From Dehalococcoidales bacterium (GTDB taxonomy: Bacteria; Chloroflexota; Dehalococcoidia; Dehalococcoidales; RBG-16-60-22): a stretch of 36,311 nt of DNA. Shown here one piece after another: positions 27,538-36,311 of this stretch. How positions within the stretch are numbered: the stretch's first letter is position 1; each line of letters begins with the position of its first letter. The position numbers were made by a program, and so were the translations under genes. The notes under the pieces were generated by a model that was not told the origin of the DNA, did no database searches, and saw only the letters and a list, made by a program, of their open reading frames with translations. The DNA lies in assembly GCA_028714335.1 (NCBI GenBank), contig JAQTMM010000012.1, positions 1-36,311 on the forward strand. Reading direction: 5' to 3'.

Positions 27538-28083
27538 ATGGGAAAAAAAGCCAACGCCCGGCGCTACGCTCAAGCCGTTTTTGAGATAGCGCTGGAAAAG
27601 AAAGCACTGGATAGGTGGCAAACCGACCTTGATAACATCGTTGCCGCCGTCAGCGAGGGCGACTTTCTCGCCGCGCTGGAAAGCCCCAGGATAACACTGG
27701 AGGCTAAATCCGGCTTTCTTAAAAAGCGTTTAGGCGCCGTCAACCCCCTGGCGACGAATCTCATGTTGCTGTTGATATCCCGTTCATCCATCGGCATCAT
27801 CGGTGAAATAGCCAAGGAATATAAAAACCTGTTGAACGCCTACCGGGGAATTGAAGAAGCGGAAATTACAACCGCCATCCCCATTGACGCTGATGAACAA
27901 AAGAAACTGGCGGACCGGCTGGGCGCTTTAGAGAACGCTAAAGTCGTAGTTACAACGCAGGTCAGCCCGGATATCTTAGGCGGTGTGGTCGTTAGAGTCG
28001 GCGGCAAACTGCTCGACGGTTCCACCCGCAATAAACTTGCCACGTTAAAAAGAGAACTTGAGACAGGCGAAAGGGTAAAATAA
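27538..28083 (+). CDS. atpH: F-type ATP synthase subunit delta
   Basis: 181-residue OSCP/delta subunit linking the b stalk to the top of F1. KANARRYAQAVFEIALEK at the N-terminus and the C-terminal ILGGVVVRVGGKLLDGS block are diagnostic. It follows atpF by 13 bases. After its stop come two dispersed repeats before atpA. Confidence 0.94.
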   Translation: MGKKANARRYAQAVFEIALEKKALDRWQTDLDNIVAAVSEGDFLAALESPRITLEAKSGFLKKRLGAVNPLATNLMLLLISRSSIGIIGEIAKEYKNLLNAYRGIEEAEITTAIPIDADEQKKLADRLGALENAKVVVTTQVSPDILGGVVVRVGGKLLDGSTRNKLATLKRELETGERVK

Positions 28084-28087
28084 AAAT

Positions 28088-28120
28088 CCCTCTCCCTTGA
28101 CGGGAGAGGGCAGGGTGAGA
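28088..28120. repeat. dispersed repeat, GGGAGAGG hairpin family, copy 3 (atpH-atpA gap)
   Basis: CCCTCTCCCTTGACGGGAGA then GGGCAGGGTGAGAA. The stem CCCTCTCCC/GGGAGAGGG is near perfect. It lies 4 bases after the atpH stop and may form a strong RNA hairpin in the operon message. Confidence 0.82.
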
Positions 28121-28136
28121 ATACATTCCTTTTCTT

Positions 28137-28170
28137 GTCATTCCAGCGTAGGCTGGAGTCCAGGGGGTTG
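28137..28170. repeat. dispersed repeat, TGTCATTCCAGC family, copy 2 (atpH-atpA gap)
   Basis: TGTCATTCCAGCGTAGGCTG then GAGTCCA, nearly identical to 12162-12190, with the CCAGC/GCTGG hairpin. It ends about 30 bases before the atpA ATG. Confidence 0.82.
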
Positions 28171-28199
28171 GGTATAGAGAATCAAAGGAGGCAACGCCT

Positions 28200-29711
28200 A
28201 TGGCAACGCGAGGCGAAGATATTGTATCTATCTTAAAACAACAGATTGAGCAGTTCGGCACTGCCGTGACTATGGTGGACGTCGGCACCGTCATTGAGGT
28301 CGGCGACGGCATCGCCAGGATTCACGGCCTGGCATCGGCTAAGTATAACGAACTGCTGCGGTTTCCCAATGACATAATCGGCATCGCTTTAAACCTTGAG
28401 GAAGAAAGCGTTTCCACTGTTATCCTCGGCGACTACACCCAGATTAAGGAAGGCGACGAGGTTAAGTGTACCGGCAGAATCGCTGAAGTCCCCGTGGGCG
28501 AAGCCATGATAGGACGCGTTGTCGATTCCCTCGGCCGCCCCATTGACGGCAAGGGCGCTGTCAAGACGAACAAGACCCGCCCCATCGAACGCGTTGCTCC
28601 TAACGTCGTCCTCCGCGCCCCGGTTGACACCCCCGTCCAGACCGGCATTAAAGCGGTGGACAGTATGTTCCCCATCGGCCGCGGCCAGCGCGAGCTTATC
28701 ATCGGTGACCGCTCCACCGGCAAGACCGCCATCGCTTTAGACGCTATTATTAATCAGAAGGGCGGCGACCTTATTTGTATTTACGTCGCCATCGGCCAGA
28801 AGGTATCGCAGGTGGCGCGCGTTGTGGCAACCCTCCAAAAGCACGGCGCTATGGAGCATACCATCGTCGTTGCCGCCAGCGCCTCCGACTCCGTAGCTCT
28901 GCAATATTTAGCCCCTTACTCCGGCTGCGCTATGGGCGAAGAATTTATGGAGCAGGGCAAAGACGTCCTGATTATTTACGATGACCTTTCCAAGCACGCC
29001 TGGGCTTACCGCCAGCTTTCGCTTTTGTTAAGGCGTCCCCCGGGCCGCGAGGCATATCCCGGCGACGTGTTTTATCTGCACTCCCGCTTGCTGGAAAGAG
29101 CGGCCAAGCTCGATAAAGACCACGGCGGCGGCTCGATGACGGCGCTCCCGATTATTGAAACCCAGGCTGGAGACGTTTCCGCTTATATCCCCACCAACGT
29201 TATTTCCATCACTGACGGCCAGCTTTACGTTGAGTCCGACCTCTTTAACGCCGGCATCAAGCCTGCTCTTAATGTGGGTATCTCCGTTTCCCGCGTGGGC
29301 AGCAAAGCCCAGACCGCCGCTATGAAGAAGGTTGCCAGCCGCCTTAAGCTGGATATGGGCCAGTACCGCGAGGTCGCGGCTTTCGCCCAGTTCGGCACCG
29401 CCGAGCTTGATAAAGCCACCCGCGCCCAGCTGGAGCGCGGCCAGCGCATCCAGGAAGTCTTAAAGCAGGGGCAGTTTGTGCCCGTGCCGTTGGAACGGCA
29501 GGTCATGATACTCTATGCCGTCATTAACGGCTACATGGACGACATCCCGATGGACAAGGTCGTGGACTTTGAAAACAACTTCTATAAATTCATCGAGGCC
29601 AGTTATAAAGACGTCGGCGCGTCCATCACCAAGACCAAGAACCTTAGCGACGATGTTGAGGCTAAACTTAAAAAAGCCGTCACCGAATTTAAACAAGGAT
29701 TCGGTAAATAA
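28200..29711 (+). CDS. atpA: F-type ATP synthase subunit alpha
   Basis: 503-residue non-catalytic nucleotide-binding subunit of F1. Walker A GDRSTGKT lies at 169-176, the same position as in E. coli (with Ser for Gln). [18 protein letters not shown] and the block from [20 protein letters not shown] onward, with a conserved Arg near 365 (VSRVGSKAQ), are the usual signatures. AAAGGAGG precedes the ATG. It is separated from atpG by a repeat and an extra gene. Confidence 0.97.
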   Translation: MATRGEDIVSILKQQIEQFGTAVTMVDVGTVIEVGDGIARIHGLASAKYNELLRFPNDIIGIALNLEEESVSTVILGDYTQIKEGDEVKCTGRIAEVPVGEAMIGRVVDSLGRPIDGKGAVKTNKTRPIERVAPNVVLRAPVDTPVQTGIKAVDSMFPIGRGQRELIIGDRSTGKTAIALDAIINQKGGDLICIYVAIGQKVSQVARVVATLQKHGAMEHTIVVAASASDSVALQYLAPYSGCAMGEEFMEQGKDVLIIYDDLSKHAWAYRQLSLLLRRPPGREAYPGDVFYLHSRLLERAAKLDKDHGGGSMTALPIIETQAGDVSAYIPTNVISITDGQLYVESDLFNAGIKPALNVGISVSRVGSKAQTAAMKKVASRLKLDMGQYREVAAFAQFGTAELDKATRAQLERGQRIQEVLKQGQFVPVPLERQVMILYAVINGYMDDIPMDKVVDFENNFYKFIEASYKDVGASITKTKNLSDDVEAKLKKAVTEFKQGFGK

Positions 29712-29718
29712 AGTGACT

Positions 29719-29752
29719 TGTCATTCTGAGCGTAGCGAAGAATCTCGTTTTT
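29719..29752. repeat. dispersed repeat, TGTCATTCTGA family, copy 2 (after atpA)
   Basis: TGTCATTCTGAGCGTAGCGA then AGAATCTCGTT. Its ends match 2035-2077. It lies 7 bases after the atpA stop. Confidence 0.78.
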
Positions 29753-29779
29753 CATCAGCTCGCGAATGAAGGGGGCAAT

Positions 29780-30130
29780 ATGAAAGAAAAAGAAATGGTT
29801 TATTGCGGTCTCGTGTGTGCTGAATGCGGCGCCTATATCGCCACCATGAAAAACGATGATAAACTGCGCCAGGCAACGGCGGAGAGGTGGGCTAAGCAGT
29901 ACAACATCCCCGTCATGCCGGTCTCCGCTGTGAACTGCACCAGCTGTGATTCCCAGGGTGTTAAAATGGGTCATTGCGCCACGTGCCAGATACGCACGTG
30001 TGCCAAAGAAAAAGGCTTGGAAAACTGCGGGTATTGTGTAGATTATCCGTGCGCCCAACTAGAGTTCGTTATTAAGCACTATCCAGTCGCCAGAGAGAGA
30101 TTAGACGCTATAAACAAGGGGAAGAAATAG
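29780..30130 (+). CDS. DUF3795 cysteine-rich protein inserted between atpA and atpG
   Basis: 116 residues with 11 Cys at 9, 13, 16, 53, 56, 66, 69, 74, 83, 86 and 91. The pattern (YCGLVCAECGAY, NCTSCDSQG, HCATCQIRTCA, NCGYCVDYPC) matches the DUF3795 family, thought to bind zinc or an Fe-S cluster; function unknown. It is soluble, with no membrane helix. It ends 3 bases before atpG, so it is almost certainly co-transcribed with the ATP synthase genes and may be coupled to atpG. DUF3795 is not a standard atp operon gene. It may be a passenger, or it may affect the enzyme, for example by redox sensing. GGGGG precedes the ATG. Confidence 0.87.
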   Translation: MKEKEMVYCGLVCAECGAYIATMKNDDKLRQATAERWAKQYNIPVMPVSAVNCTSCDSQGVKMGHCATCQIRTCAKEKGLENCGYCVDYPCAQLEFVIKHYPVARERLDAINKGKK

Positions 30131-30133
30131 CTC

Positions 30134-30988
30134 ATGCCGGATATTCGTAAGGTACGCCGCCGCATTAAGAGCGTCCAGAACATCGCTAAAATCACTCGCG
30201 CTATGGAGATGATTGCCGCCTCTCGTATGCGCAAAGCCCAGGAGCGCGGTCTGCAGGGACGCCCTTATGCCGAGAAAATCGAGCAGGTCATCGCCGACCT
30301 GGCGGCGCTGCCGGAAACCAGCCTGCGCCATCCGCTTTTACAAAAACGCGACATCAAGAAAATCGGCGTCGTGCATATCACTCCGGATAGGGGGCTGTGC
30401 GGCGGGCTTAACGCCAACCTTAACCGTCAGCTGGGCAACTTTATTCTCAAGCAGGAAGTCCCCGTCGAGGTCGTGGCGGTGGGGCGCAAGGGGCGCGACT
30501 TTTCTGTGCGCAGCTCCTGCTCCTTATGCGCCGAGTTCACCCAGTTGAGTGACAAGCCCTCTTTCATCGATACCCTCCCCATCTCCAATATCGTTATTCA
30601 GGAATACACCGAGGGCACTATTGACATGGTTTATATTTCCTACGCCCAGTTCATTACCACCATGGTGCAAAAACCGGTACTGCACCAGCTATTGCCGGTG
30701 CAGCCGGCGGAAATCCCCGGTGGGCAGAACGTTGATTATATATATGAGCCGACAGCCGAGGCGGTTTTGGGCAACCTGCTGCCGCGCTTTGTGGAAATGG
30801 AAATTTACCACGCCATTTTAGAGTCCATCGCCAGCGAGCAGTCCGCCCGCATGGTGGCGATGCGCAGTGCTACCGATAGCGCTAATGAACTTATCGGTGA
30901 ACTGACCTTAATATATAACAAGGCAAGGCAGGAATCTATTACCAACGAGCTGTTGGATATTACCGGCGGCGTGGTGGCATTAGAATAA
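30134..30988 (+). CDS. atpG: F-type ATP synthase subunit gamma
   Basis: 284-residue central-stalk subunit that rotates inside the alpha-beta hexamer. PDIRKVRRRIKSVQNIAKIT at the N-terminus, the TPDRGLCGGLNANL segment, and the C-terminal SEQSARMVAMRSATDSANEL helix are family signatures. Length is standard. It begins 3 bases after the DUF3795 stop. Confidence 0.96.
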   Translation: MPDIRKVRRRIKSVQNIAKITRAMEMIAASRMRKAQERGLQGRPYAEKIEQVIADLAALPETSLRHPLLQKRDIKKIGVVHITPDRGLCGGLNANLNRQLGNFILKQEVPVEVVAVGRKGRDFSVRSSCSLCAEFTQLSDKPSFIDTLPISNIVIQEYTEGTIDMVYISYAQFITTMVQKPVLHQLLPVQPAEIPGGQNVDYIYEPTAEAVLGNLLPRFVEMEIYHAILESIASEQSARMVAMRSATDSANELIGELTLIYNKARQESITNELLDITGGVVALE

Positions 30989-30998
30989 AATATTAAAC

Positions 30999-31040
30999 GT
31001 CATTCCCACTTTATTGGGAATCCAGGTGGTAGGGTGGGGT
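30999..31040. repeat. dispersed repeat, TGTCATTCC family, copy 3 (atpG-atpD gap)
   Basis: CGTCATTCCCACTTTATTGG followed by GAATCCAGGTGGTAGGGTGGGG. It keeps the CATTCC start and GAATCCA end but has a different hairpin core (TTCCCACTTTATTGGGAA), as diverged copies would. Confidence 0.68.
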
Positions 31041-31042
31041 AG

Positions 31043-32933
<1,891 letters not shown>

Positions 32934-32952
32934 TCAATCTCATAAAATAATT

Positions 32953-32988
32953 AGCCCCGATATATACCGATATATCGGGGCTTTTTTT
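32953..32988 (+). terminator. terminator of the ATP synthase operon
   Basis: 12-bp perfect stem AGCCCCGATATA (32953-32964) with TATATCGGGGCT (32971-32982), 6-base loop, then seven T. Strong rho-independent terminator 20 bases after atpC. Confidence 0.92.
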
Positions 32989-33062
32989 AATTGCTGCCAT
33001 ATTTTGCGACTCTTCTTAGATGGAAGAGCGACGGGTATTAAGTCAGGTCTAAGGAGTCTCGA

Positions 33063-33290
33063 TTACATAATTTCTAGGCGGACACGGGTCTGGGCTTTAG
33101 CGGCTTTTACCCTTAGCAGTGTGCGCATTGCCTGGGCAATCTGGCCTTGCTTACCGATGATTCTGCCTTTGTCCTCATCAGCCACGCGTAGCTTAAGCGT
33201 GATTCCCTCTTCCGTAGTTTCCTCGTCAACATTCACTGAATCAGGATTGTTGACGATGCTCTTGGCGATGTAGGTAACTAGGTCTTTCAT
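33063..33290 (-). CDS. khpA: KH-domain RNA-binding protein (KhpA/YlqC family)
   Basis: 75 residues, a single type II KH domain. The GxxG RNA-binding loop is GKQG at 46-49 in [20 protein letters not shown]. The start [19 protein letters not shown] is typical. KhpA binds RNA, often with KhpB, and affects cell-size and division genes in Firmicutes; its role here is untested. The order rpsP-khpA with a 4-base overlap (ATGA) is widely conserved. Confidence 0.93.
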   Translation of the reverse strand: MKDLVTYIAKSIVNNPDSVNVDEETTEEGITLKLRVADEDKGRIIGKQGQIAQAMRTLLRVKAAKAQTRVRLEIM

Positions 33291-33556
33291 GACTTCTCCT
33301 TGACTGGTTTGAATTTGTCCATGATACCTGCCTTACCTAGTAGTCGGGCAGTGGTGTCTGTCGGTTGAGCTCCCTGCTTAAGCCAATACAGGGCTCTTTC
33401 TTCTTTGATGGTAACCGATTCCGGTTCGGTGCGCGGATTGTAGTTCCCTATAATTTCAACAAAGGCTCCGTCCCGGGGCGCCCGGCTGTCTACGATTACC
33501 ATTCTATAACTGGCTTGTCCTCTGGCGCCCGTACGGCGCAATCTGATTTTTAACAT
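33287..33556 (-). CDS. rpsP: 30S ribosomal protein S16
   Basis: 89-residue small-subunit protein. [20 protein letters not shown] and the region [20 protein letters not shown] are diagnostic. Length is normal. It overlaps khpA by 4 bases. The usual upstream ffh and downstream rimM, trmD and rplS genes are absent here: the unit has a promoter directly in front and ends after khpA. Confidence 0.97.
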   Translation of the reverse strand: MLKIRLRRTGARGQASYRMVIVDSRAPRDGAFVEIIGNYNPRTEPESVTIKEERALYWLKQGAQPTDTTARLLGKAGIMDKFKPVKEKS

Positions 33557-33603
33557 GTACTCCTTGACTTTCTAGATGCAAGTTTTGCGCATTTAACCTC
33601 AAT

Positions 33604-33632
33604 ATTATGCACTATAACGTAATATCTGTCAA
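33604..33632 (-). promoter_or_regulatory. promoter of rpsP-khpA
   Basis: On the minus strand: consensus TTGACA (complement of 33627-33632), 17-base spacer, CATAAT (complement of 33604-33609), 48 bases before rpsP. Strong. Confidence 0.7.
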
Positions 33633-33754
33633 TGGTAAGCCTGGCAAACTTGGTATGCTGTGCCTTTTAGCCTTACGCTGGCTTATTTTTAAGTACAATT
33701 GGCACAATTTTCTCTATTTCCGTGGTGAAAAAACGCCCTGATTCTTCCGCAACA

Positions 33755-33782
33755 TTGACAACACAATGCCGGGACGTATACC
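33755..33782 (+). promoter_or_regulatory. possible promoter of the 103-aa unknown gene
   Basis: TTGACA at 33755-33760, 16-base spacer, TATACC at 33777-33782, 31 bases before the ATG. The gap 33557-33813 otherwise holds nothing I can name. Confidence 0.5.
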
Positions 33783-33813
33783 ATAAAACATGGATTCAGG
33801 AAAGTAGGGGAGT

Positions 33814-34125
33814 ATGAGTTTTCTCTCTTTTTTAAAGAAAATGTTTGCCGGTGAGAGTGCTGACCAGGCGGAGCTTAATGCCGCCCGCAGGCGGCATGGC
33901 GTTGCCGCTGTGGATGAAGACGCCGATTCCGCTTTAAAACAGAACGAAGATATGCGGCGCTTTACTAAAGAATATGACGTCTGGGAAGAAATCGACCAGT
34001 ACCGCTGGAGCTTTTTCGTCGGGGGTTGGGTAGCAAAGAAAATCCACCCCATCGGCGAGGATAAAGTCAAGCGGGATTTAGAAAGACTGGAACAAAACCG
34101 TCTCAAGAAAAAAGAAAAAAAATAA
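33814..34125 (+). CDS. hypothetical protein, small and charged
   Basis: 103 residues. Starts MSFLSFLKKMFAGES (a short amphipathic helix that could touch the membrane), then a helical, highly charged body with a WEEIDQYRWSFFVGGWVAKK segment near 67-86 and a Lys-rich tail (RLKKKEKK). I do not recognise a family. GGGG precedes the ATG, and a promoter-like sequence is upstream. The stop codon lies within a hairpin shared with the converging degV gene. It is a single-gene unit. Confidence 0.7.
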   Translation: MSFLSFLKKMFAGESADQAELNAARRRHGVAAVDEDADSALKQNEDMRRFTKEYDVWEEIDQYRWSFFVGGWVAKKIHPIGEDKVKRDLERLEQNRLKKKEKK

Positions 34126-34148
34126 GTGGGAGTTTGCCCCCCTTATTT
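34112..34148 (-). terminator. hairpin terminator at the convergent gene ends
   Basis: AAATAAG (34120-34126) pairs with CTTATTT (34142-34148), with GGG/CCC inside. On the minus strand a long T-rich run follows, so it can terminate the degV transcript. The stem includes the stop codons of both converging genes. Confidence 0.6.
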
Positions 34149-34985
34149 CCGCCCTAGTAAGGCTACAATCAACATGCCCGGTCCCGTGTGGACGCCCAGC
34201 GCCGGTCCCAGTCGTGCTAATTTTATCTTTTGGTCATTGTATATTTTACTCATCCGGTCTATCAGGTCCTGAGCTTCTTCCAGCGTAGTGTTGTAAACCA
34301 CCGATATATCCTGAATCTCCGGCGAATTCTTCACAAAGTTAAACAGGTTATTAATGCCTTTGGCGCGGCTGCGTGCCCGCCCGGCCGGTGTTAGCAACCC
34401 GTCTTTGATGGTTATCATAGGTTTAATGTTCAGCACCGAACCTAATAGCGCCTGCATCTTGCCGATGCGCCCGCCCAGCGCCAGGTACTTCAGTGTATCG
34501 AGGAATCCCAGCAAATGAATTCGGGGCGTCATTTGTCTAACTTCATTAGCGATATATTCCAGGCTCTTCCCGGCTTGCGCCAGTTTGTTAGCGGCCAGAA
34601 CTATCAGCCCCAGGCCCATCGTCACTTCCTGCGAATCGATTATTTCAATAGGGCAGCATTCATTTTCCACCGATTCTCTGGCACGCAGCGCCGAGTTGTA
34701 GGTGCCGCTTAGTTTACTCGTTACGTGAATCGATAGTATCCCGTCCGCCTCTTTACTTAGCTCTTTATAAACATCAATAAAGTCCTGCGGCGCCGGCGCT
34801 GATGTGCTGGGATGTACGCTGCCGTGCATCAGCCTGTCGTAAAACTCGTCCTGGCTGATGTCTATTACGTCCCGGAATACTTCCTCCCCAAAACGCAGAT
34901 AAACCGGCACAACGGTAATACCGAGTTCTTTAGCCAGTTGGGGCGGCAGGTCAGCCGTGCTGTCGGTGACGATTTTTATAGTCAT
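34143..34985 (-). CDS. DegV family (FakB-like) fatty-acid-binding protein, paralogue A
   Basis: 280-residue DegV-fold protein. KIVTDSTADLPPQLAKE, the Ser-containing lipid-binding motif LSGTYNSA, the block from DTLKYLALGGRIGK through MQALLG, and the C-terminal GVHTGPGMLIVALLG are family signatures. Characterised members (FakB) present bound fatty acids to the kinase FakA for phosphorylation and use in phospholipids. No fakA is in the window. About two-thirds of residues match the neighbouring paralogue B. Its ATG has AGGAG 11 bases upstream in a leader shared with the paralogue. An extended -10 and an inverted repeat lie upstream. Confidence 0.92.
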   Translation of the reverse strand: MTIKIVTDSTADLPPQLAKELGITVVPVYLRFGEEVFRDVIDISQDEFYDRLMHGSVHPSTSAPAPQDFIDVYKELSKEADGILSIHVTSKLSGTYNSALRARESVENECCPIEIIDSQEVTMGLGLIVLAANKLAQAGKSLEYIANEVRQMTPRIHLLGFLDTLKYLALGGRIGKMQALLGSVLNIKPMITIKDGLLTPAGRARSRAKGINNLFNFVKNSPEIQDISVVYNTTLEEAQDLIDRMSKIYNDQKIKLARLGPALGVHTGPGMLIVALLGRK

Positions 34986-35038
34986 AACGGCAATAACTCC
35001 TGGGTGATATTACAGACTAAAATTCAAAGTTATCCTTA

Positions 35039-35077
35039 AGTATAGCAGGCTTCTCTACGGGTGTATATAGTAGAGAA
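35039..35077 (-). promoter_or_regulatory. possible promoter and operator of degV paralogue A
   Basis: On the minus strand: TGCTATACT (complement of 35039-35047), an extended -10. A perfect 8-bp inverted repeat, TTCTCTAC (35051-35058) and GTAGAGAA (35070-35077) with 11 bases between, covers the -35 area. This is where a repressor would bind. The regulator is unknown. Confidence 0.45.
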
Positions 35078-35109
35078 AGTGAGGAGAAAAAGTAAAGACG
35101 AATGGCTTT

Positions 35110-35949
35110 TTACCGTTTCCCTATCAAAGCTACCATCAATAATCCCGGGCCGGCGTGAACGCCCAATCCCGGTCCCAGCCTGGCCAGCTTTATCTGGGCT
35201 TCGTCGAAGACTCCGCCCAGCCGTTTAACGAGGGCTTTGGCTTCGTCCAGCGTGGTGTTGTATATCACCGATAGGTCATGAATTTCCTTGGCATTTTTCA
35301 CATACTCAACCAAAGAATCGATGCCCTTGGCGCGACTGCGCACGCGTCCCGCCGGCGATAGCACTCCATCCTTTAGGATTAACAGCGGCTTAATGCTTAA
35401 AATGGAACCCAGCAGCGCCTGCATCTTGCCAAGTCGTCCGCCCAACTGCAGGTATTTGAGAGTATCTAGTAATCCCATGACATGGATGTTGGGAATCATT
35501 TGTTTAACTTCTTGGACTAGCTGCTGCAGGTTCTTGCTGGCTTTAGCTAACTTATTGGCGGCTAAAACCAGTAGCCCCAAACCCATCGTCCCCACCTCCG
35601 AGTCAATCACTTCAACGGGGCATTTTGGGTCGGCATCTTCTTTGCCCCGCAGCGCCGCGTTATAGGTGCCGCTTAATTTGCTGCTGATGTGGATGGAAAG
35701 AATCCCGTCGGCTTTTTTGCCTAGTTCCTTGTAAACGTTGGAAAAATCCTTTGGCGATGGTTGCGTGGTGCTGGGGTGAACGGGGCCATGTGTTAGTTTT
35801 TGGTAAAACTCATCCTGGTCGATGTCTATCATGTCGCGGTAGACCTCTTGCCCGAAGCGCAGATAAATGGGCACGACGCTGATGTCTTGCTCTTTAGCTA
35901 ATTCCGGCGGTAAATCGGACGTGCTGTCAGTAACGATTTTTATAGTCAT
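35110..35949 (-). CDS. DegV family (FakB-like) fatty-acid-binding protein, paralogue B
   Basis: 279-residue DegV-fold protein: KIVTDSTSDLPPELAKE, LSGTYNAALRG, the block from DTLKYLQLGGRLGK through MQALLG, GVHAGPGLLMVALIG. Tandem with paralogue A and clearly a duplication; the most different stretches are around 105-160, which in FakB proteins helps define the lipid pocket, so the two may prefer different fatty acids. I start at the ATG 35949 with AAGGAG 11 bases upstream; the GTG at 35961 overlaps that ribosome site. A TATAAT -10 (complement of 36004-36009) lies about 55 bases upstream. Confidence 0.92.
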   Translation of the reverse strand: MTIKIVTDSTSDLPPELAKEQDISVVPIYLRFGQEVYRDMIDIDQDEFYQKLTHGPVHPSTTQPSPKDFSNVYKELGKKADGILSIHISSKLSGTYNAALRGKEDADPKCPVEVIDSEVGTMGLGLLVLAANKLAKASKNLQQLVQEVKQMIPNIHVMGLLDTLKYLQLGGRLGKMQALLGSILSIKPLLILKDGVLSPAGRVRSRAKGIDSLVEYVKNAKEIHDLSVIYNTTLDEAKALVKRLGGVFDEAQIKLARLGPGLGVHAGPGLLMVALIGKR

Positions 35950-36003
35950 AACGGAGAACACTCCTTGGAGAAATTACAAAGTAATATTCAGGGGTACCTT
36001 TTA

Positions 36004-36020
36004 ATTATATCAGACCTGAT
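36004..36020 (-). promoter_or_regulatory. -10 box and small palindrome upstream of degV paralogue B
   Basis: On the minus strand TATAAT (complement of 36004-36009) is directly preceded by the palindrome ATCAG-AC-CTGAT (36009-36020). No good -35 is seen, so a regulator may be needed. Confidence 0.4.
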
Positions 36021-36032
36021 GTCGACTGCATA

Positions 36033-36064
36033 CAAAAAAGAGGGAGGATTTTACCCCTCCCTCT
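36033..36064 (-). terminator. terminator after the right-edge gene
   Basis: On the minus strand AGAGGGAGG-type arms (complement pairs 36039-36047 with 36056-36064) form a 9-bp stem followed by TTTTTT. It lies 14 bases after the stop of the right-edge gene. Confidence 0.8.
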
Positions 36065-36077
36065 CGCCTTTTCCCCG

Positions 36078-36311
36078 TTAAAGGGATACCATTTTATCTA
36101 TGAAAGCAACCAGCGGCGCTATCACGCTGACCGCCCCCACCGCAATGAGCATTGACGCAAAGAGGTTATATCTGGTCTCGTAGCCTTTAAAGATGGAGCC
36201 GTCGTAATACTTGTCCACTTTAGAGTCTTTATAGAGCTTTACCAGCCCCTCGTTGAGTTCCGCCCTTAGCTTTTTATTTTTCAGTAGAGCGCGCACCGCG
36301 CAAAAAACAAC
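36078..36311 (-). CDS. C-terminal part of an unidentified membrane-anchored protein, 5' end outside window
   Basis: The frame is open to the window edge, so only the last 77 residues are seen. The visible part has a charged helical region (NKKLRAELNEGLVKLYKDSK), a GSIFKGYETRYN segment, and one C-terminal hydrophobic helix (SMLIAVGAVSVIAPLVAFI) ending in DKMVSL. A GTG at 36296 could be a start for a 72-residue protein but has no clear ribosome site. I do not recognise the family. Confidence 0.55.
   Translation of the reverse strand, partial: VVFCAVRALLKNKKLRAELNEGLVKLYKDSKVDKYYDGSIFKGYETRYNLFASMLIAVGAVSVIAPLVAFIDKMVSL

Noticed and set aside
33557-33813. tRNA or small RNA in the rpsP upstream gap
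   Set aside because: No cloverleaf or stable conserved fold was seen; promoters for both sides explain the gap.

Overview
The window is bacterial chromosomal DNA dominated by housekeeping genes. Coding is dense on both strands and G+C looks a little above 50% by eye. No rRNA, tRNA, CRISPR array, transposase or phage gene was found. The gene set suggests an anaerobic, single-membrane bacterium of the Chloroflexota, most likely Dehalococcoidia: radical SAM enzymes, PEP synthase, a lipoprotein serpin, a Dehalococcoides-like PRPP synthetase variant, and S16 next to a KH-domain protein. This placement is inferred from protein style, not from a marker-gene tree.

Layout. 1-2030: two radical SAM enzymes (the first cut by the window edge). 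2091-5957 (minus): an lmo0937-type membrane peptide too short for ordinary ORF calling, an A+T-rich gene of unknown function coupled to the uvrA stop codon, and uvrA. 6189-12153 (plus): fabF, NAD(P)HX repair enzyme, coaX and coaBC (coenzyme A synthesis), a YpeA-like acetyltransferase and a universal stress protein. 12203-17356 (minus): prs, DUF2007, secA, a stand-alone PolX-type helix-hairpin-helix domain and an unknown protein, tightly packed. 17527-18780: serpin. 18777-21706 (minus): dgt-hisH-hisF-exonuclease, packed or overlapping. 21774-24023 (minus): PEP synthase, divergent from a DUF151 nuclease-like gene and a small beta-rich protein.

25372-32933 (plus) is a complete F1Fo ATP synthase operon, I-B-E-[37-aa membrane peptide]-F-H-A-[DUF3795]-G-D-C, with a good promoter in front and a strong terminator behind. 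The two bracketed genes are not part of the standard operon. Three of its internal junctions carry dispersed hairpin repeats that also occur elsewhere in the window. 33063-33556 (minus) is rpsP-khpA. The right end has a small unknown gene, two tandem DegV/FakB paralogues and a truncated membrane-protein gene.

The best candidates for undescribed biology are the 37-residue peptide and the Cys-rich DUF3795 gene inside the atp operon, the repeats in that operon, a CoaX homologue that has lost acidic and threonine residues in its second phosphate motif, a predicted inhibitory serpin with Leu-Ser at its scissile bond, and a SecA with a long charged-helix insertion. I saw no obvious multi-gene novel system such as a defence island or biosynthetic cluster.
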